Assembly: GCA_045122895.1 (NCBI GenBank) | Contig: JBGVIE010000006.1 | Coordinates: 1-15,330 of the forward strand | Reading direction: 5' to 3' | DNA from: RGIG1934 sp045122895 | Lineage (GTDB): Bacteria > Bacillota > Clostridia > Lachnospirales > Lachnospiraceae | Length of the DNA stretch: 15,330 bases | In this document: positions 14,610 to 15,330 of the stretch, one piece after another | Position numbering within the stretch: position 1 is the first letter of the stretch | How the letters are laid out: each line of letters starts with the position of its first letter | The notes under the pieces: generated by a model | What the model was told of the DNA's origin: nothing | The model's input: the letters and a program-made list of their open reading frames with translations, nothing else | Databases searched by the model: none | Translations under genes and position numbers: made by a program

Positions 14610-14637
14610 CAGTTGTGTATTGTGCAGATAACAACTG
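14610..14637 (-). promoter_or_regulatory. Inverted repeat in the rpsU 5' leader
   Basis: CAGTTGT and ACAACTG form a perfect 7-bp pair around a 14-base loop within the roughly 70-base leader of rpsU, directly upstream of the purine-rich GGAGGGAGG. A structure here could affect translation start or be a site of feedback control; its role is inferred from position only. Confidence 0.45.
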
Positions 14638-14663
14638 TTTGGGTATTTTATTGCACTAGATGT

Positions 14664-14691
14664 ATTATATCACAAAAATTCCATTCGTCAA
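14664..14691 (-). promoter_or_regulatory. Sigma-A promoter of rpsU
   Basis: Reading leftward, TTGACG (14691-14686) and TATAAT (14669-14664) are separated by 16 bases. The -35 box begins 8 bases after the alaS stop codon. Start of transcription would be near 14657. No terminator is seen between alaS and this promoter, so some read-through from alaS is likely. Confidence 0.8.
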
Positions 14692-14698
14692 CTATTTT

Positions 14699-15330
14699 TT
14701 ATAATTGATTTGAAATTTCTTCCATAGCCTTCTTAAGAGCTTCTTCGATTCCTTCCGGATTCTTTCCTCCGGCCTGTGCCATATTTGGACGTCCACCGCC
14801 GCCACCACCTACTGTTGGTGCAATCGCCTTGATGAGATTTCCTGCGTGTGCTCCTGCCTTTACTGCATCGTCTGTAGCCATTGCCAATAAGTTGACTTTT
14901 CCATCAGTTGCTGATGCAAGAACAACTATACCACTTCCAAGCTTGTCCTTAAGATTATCTCCAAGTGTACGAAGACCATTCATATCAACGCCTTCCACCT
15001 TAGTAGCAAGCACCTTAAAGCCATTTACTTCTGTGGCATTATTCATAACATCACCCAGTGAGTTATTTGCAAGCTTGTCTTTTAATTTGTCATTCTCACT
15101 ATGAAGTGTCTTAATCTCTTCATGGAGTGATTCAATCTTCTTAACAAGAGCTGATTCATCTGACTTTGCCGCCCTACATGCATCCTTTAATACTTTTTCC
15201 ATATCAGCATAGAACTTAAGCACTCCGTTACCTGTAAGTGCTTCAATTCTTCTCACACCTGCAGCTATACCTGATTCAGATACAATCTTAAACAACGAAA
15301 TATTGCCTGTGTTGGCTACATGGGTACCAC
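14699..15330 (-). CDS. alaS: Alanyl-tRNA synthetase, C-terminal part (cut by right window edge)
   Basis: The enzyme charges tRNA-Ala with alanine. The frame is open to the right edge; complete codons begin at 15328 and encode GTHVANTGNISLFKIVSESG followed by IAAGVRRIEALTG. This is the highly conserved AlaRS segment containing the histidine of the zinc-binding 'C.GTH' motif in the editing domain. Downstream come a coiled-coil stretch (about 50-90 residues later, KIESLHEEIKTLHSENDKLKDKL) and the C-Ala domain ending in VGGGGGGRPNMAQAGGKNPEGIEEALKKAMEEI, typical of the DHHA1-like tail. About 209 residues are in the window; the catalytic domain lies outside. A TTG at 15295 is internal and not a start. 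Confidence 0.96.
   Translation of the reverse strand, partial: GTHVANTGNISLFKIVSESGIAAGVRRIEALTGNGVLKFYADMEKVLKDACRAAKSDESALVKKIESLHEEIKTLHSENDKLKDKLANNSLGDVMNNATEVNGFKVLATKVEGVDMNGLRTLGDNLKDKLGSGIVVLASATDGKVNLLAMATDDAVKAGAHAGNLIKAIAPTVGGGGGGRPNMAQAGGKNPEGIEEALKKAMEEISNQL

Overview
The window looks like a chromosomal segment of a low-GC Firmicute, most likely a Lachnospiraceae-type clostridium. This rests on gene content and order (alaS, rpsU, yqfC, yqfD, phoH, a YqfF/PgpH-like HD protein, ybeY, cdd), AT-rich DNA, and strong AGGAGG-type ribosome binding sites. No species can be named from the sequence alone. Every gene I can support lies on the minus strand, so transcription runs from the right edge to the left edge. 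No tRNA, rRNA, CRISPR array or transposase was seen, and no gene-free stretch exceeds about 225 bases.

Right end (14411-15330): the 3' end of alaS, then rpsU with its own sigma-A promoter, a 5'-leader inverted repeat and a strong intrinsic terminator.

Accessory cassette (10640-14260): a textbook sigma-A promoter (TTGACA, 17 bp, TATAAT) drives a small Sec-exported protein of unknown family. It is followed by two FtsX/MacB-type permeases and a LolD/MacB-type ATPase. The set is bounded by the rpsU terminator and a second hairpin on one side and by a hairpin after the ATPase on the other. It sits between rpsU and yqfC like an inserted self-contained export module and is the best candidate for an undescribed system here.

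Core operon (about 10620 down to 1): yqfC, a half-length yqfD, phoH, an HD-domain membrane protein, ybeY, a DUF3048 gene, cdd, a SpoVB/MurJ-like flippase, a BofC-C-like membrane-anchored protein, two overlapping flavoprotein genes, and the 5' part of proB. Gaps are short or negative throughout, which suggests one long transcription unit. The HD protein is clearly related to c-di-AMP phosphodiesterase PgpH (YqfF). However, it lacks the extracytoplasmic domain and has changed or lost several metal ligands. YqfD stops after its N-terminal half. The locus therefore keeps the ancestral order while two members appear eroded or repurposed, as might be expected in a lineage that has lost or altered sporulation. 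DUF3048 takes the usual place of dgkA, and a flippase follows cdd where era is found in Bacillus.
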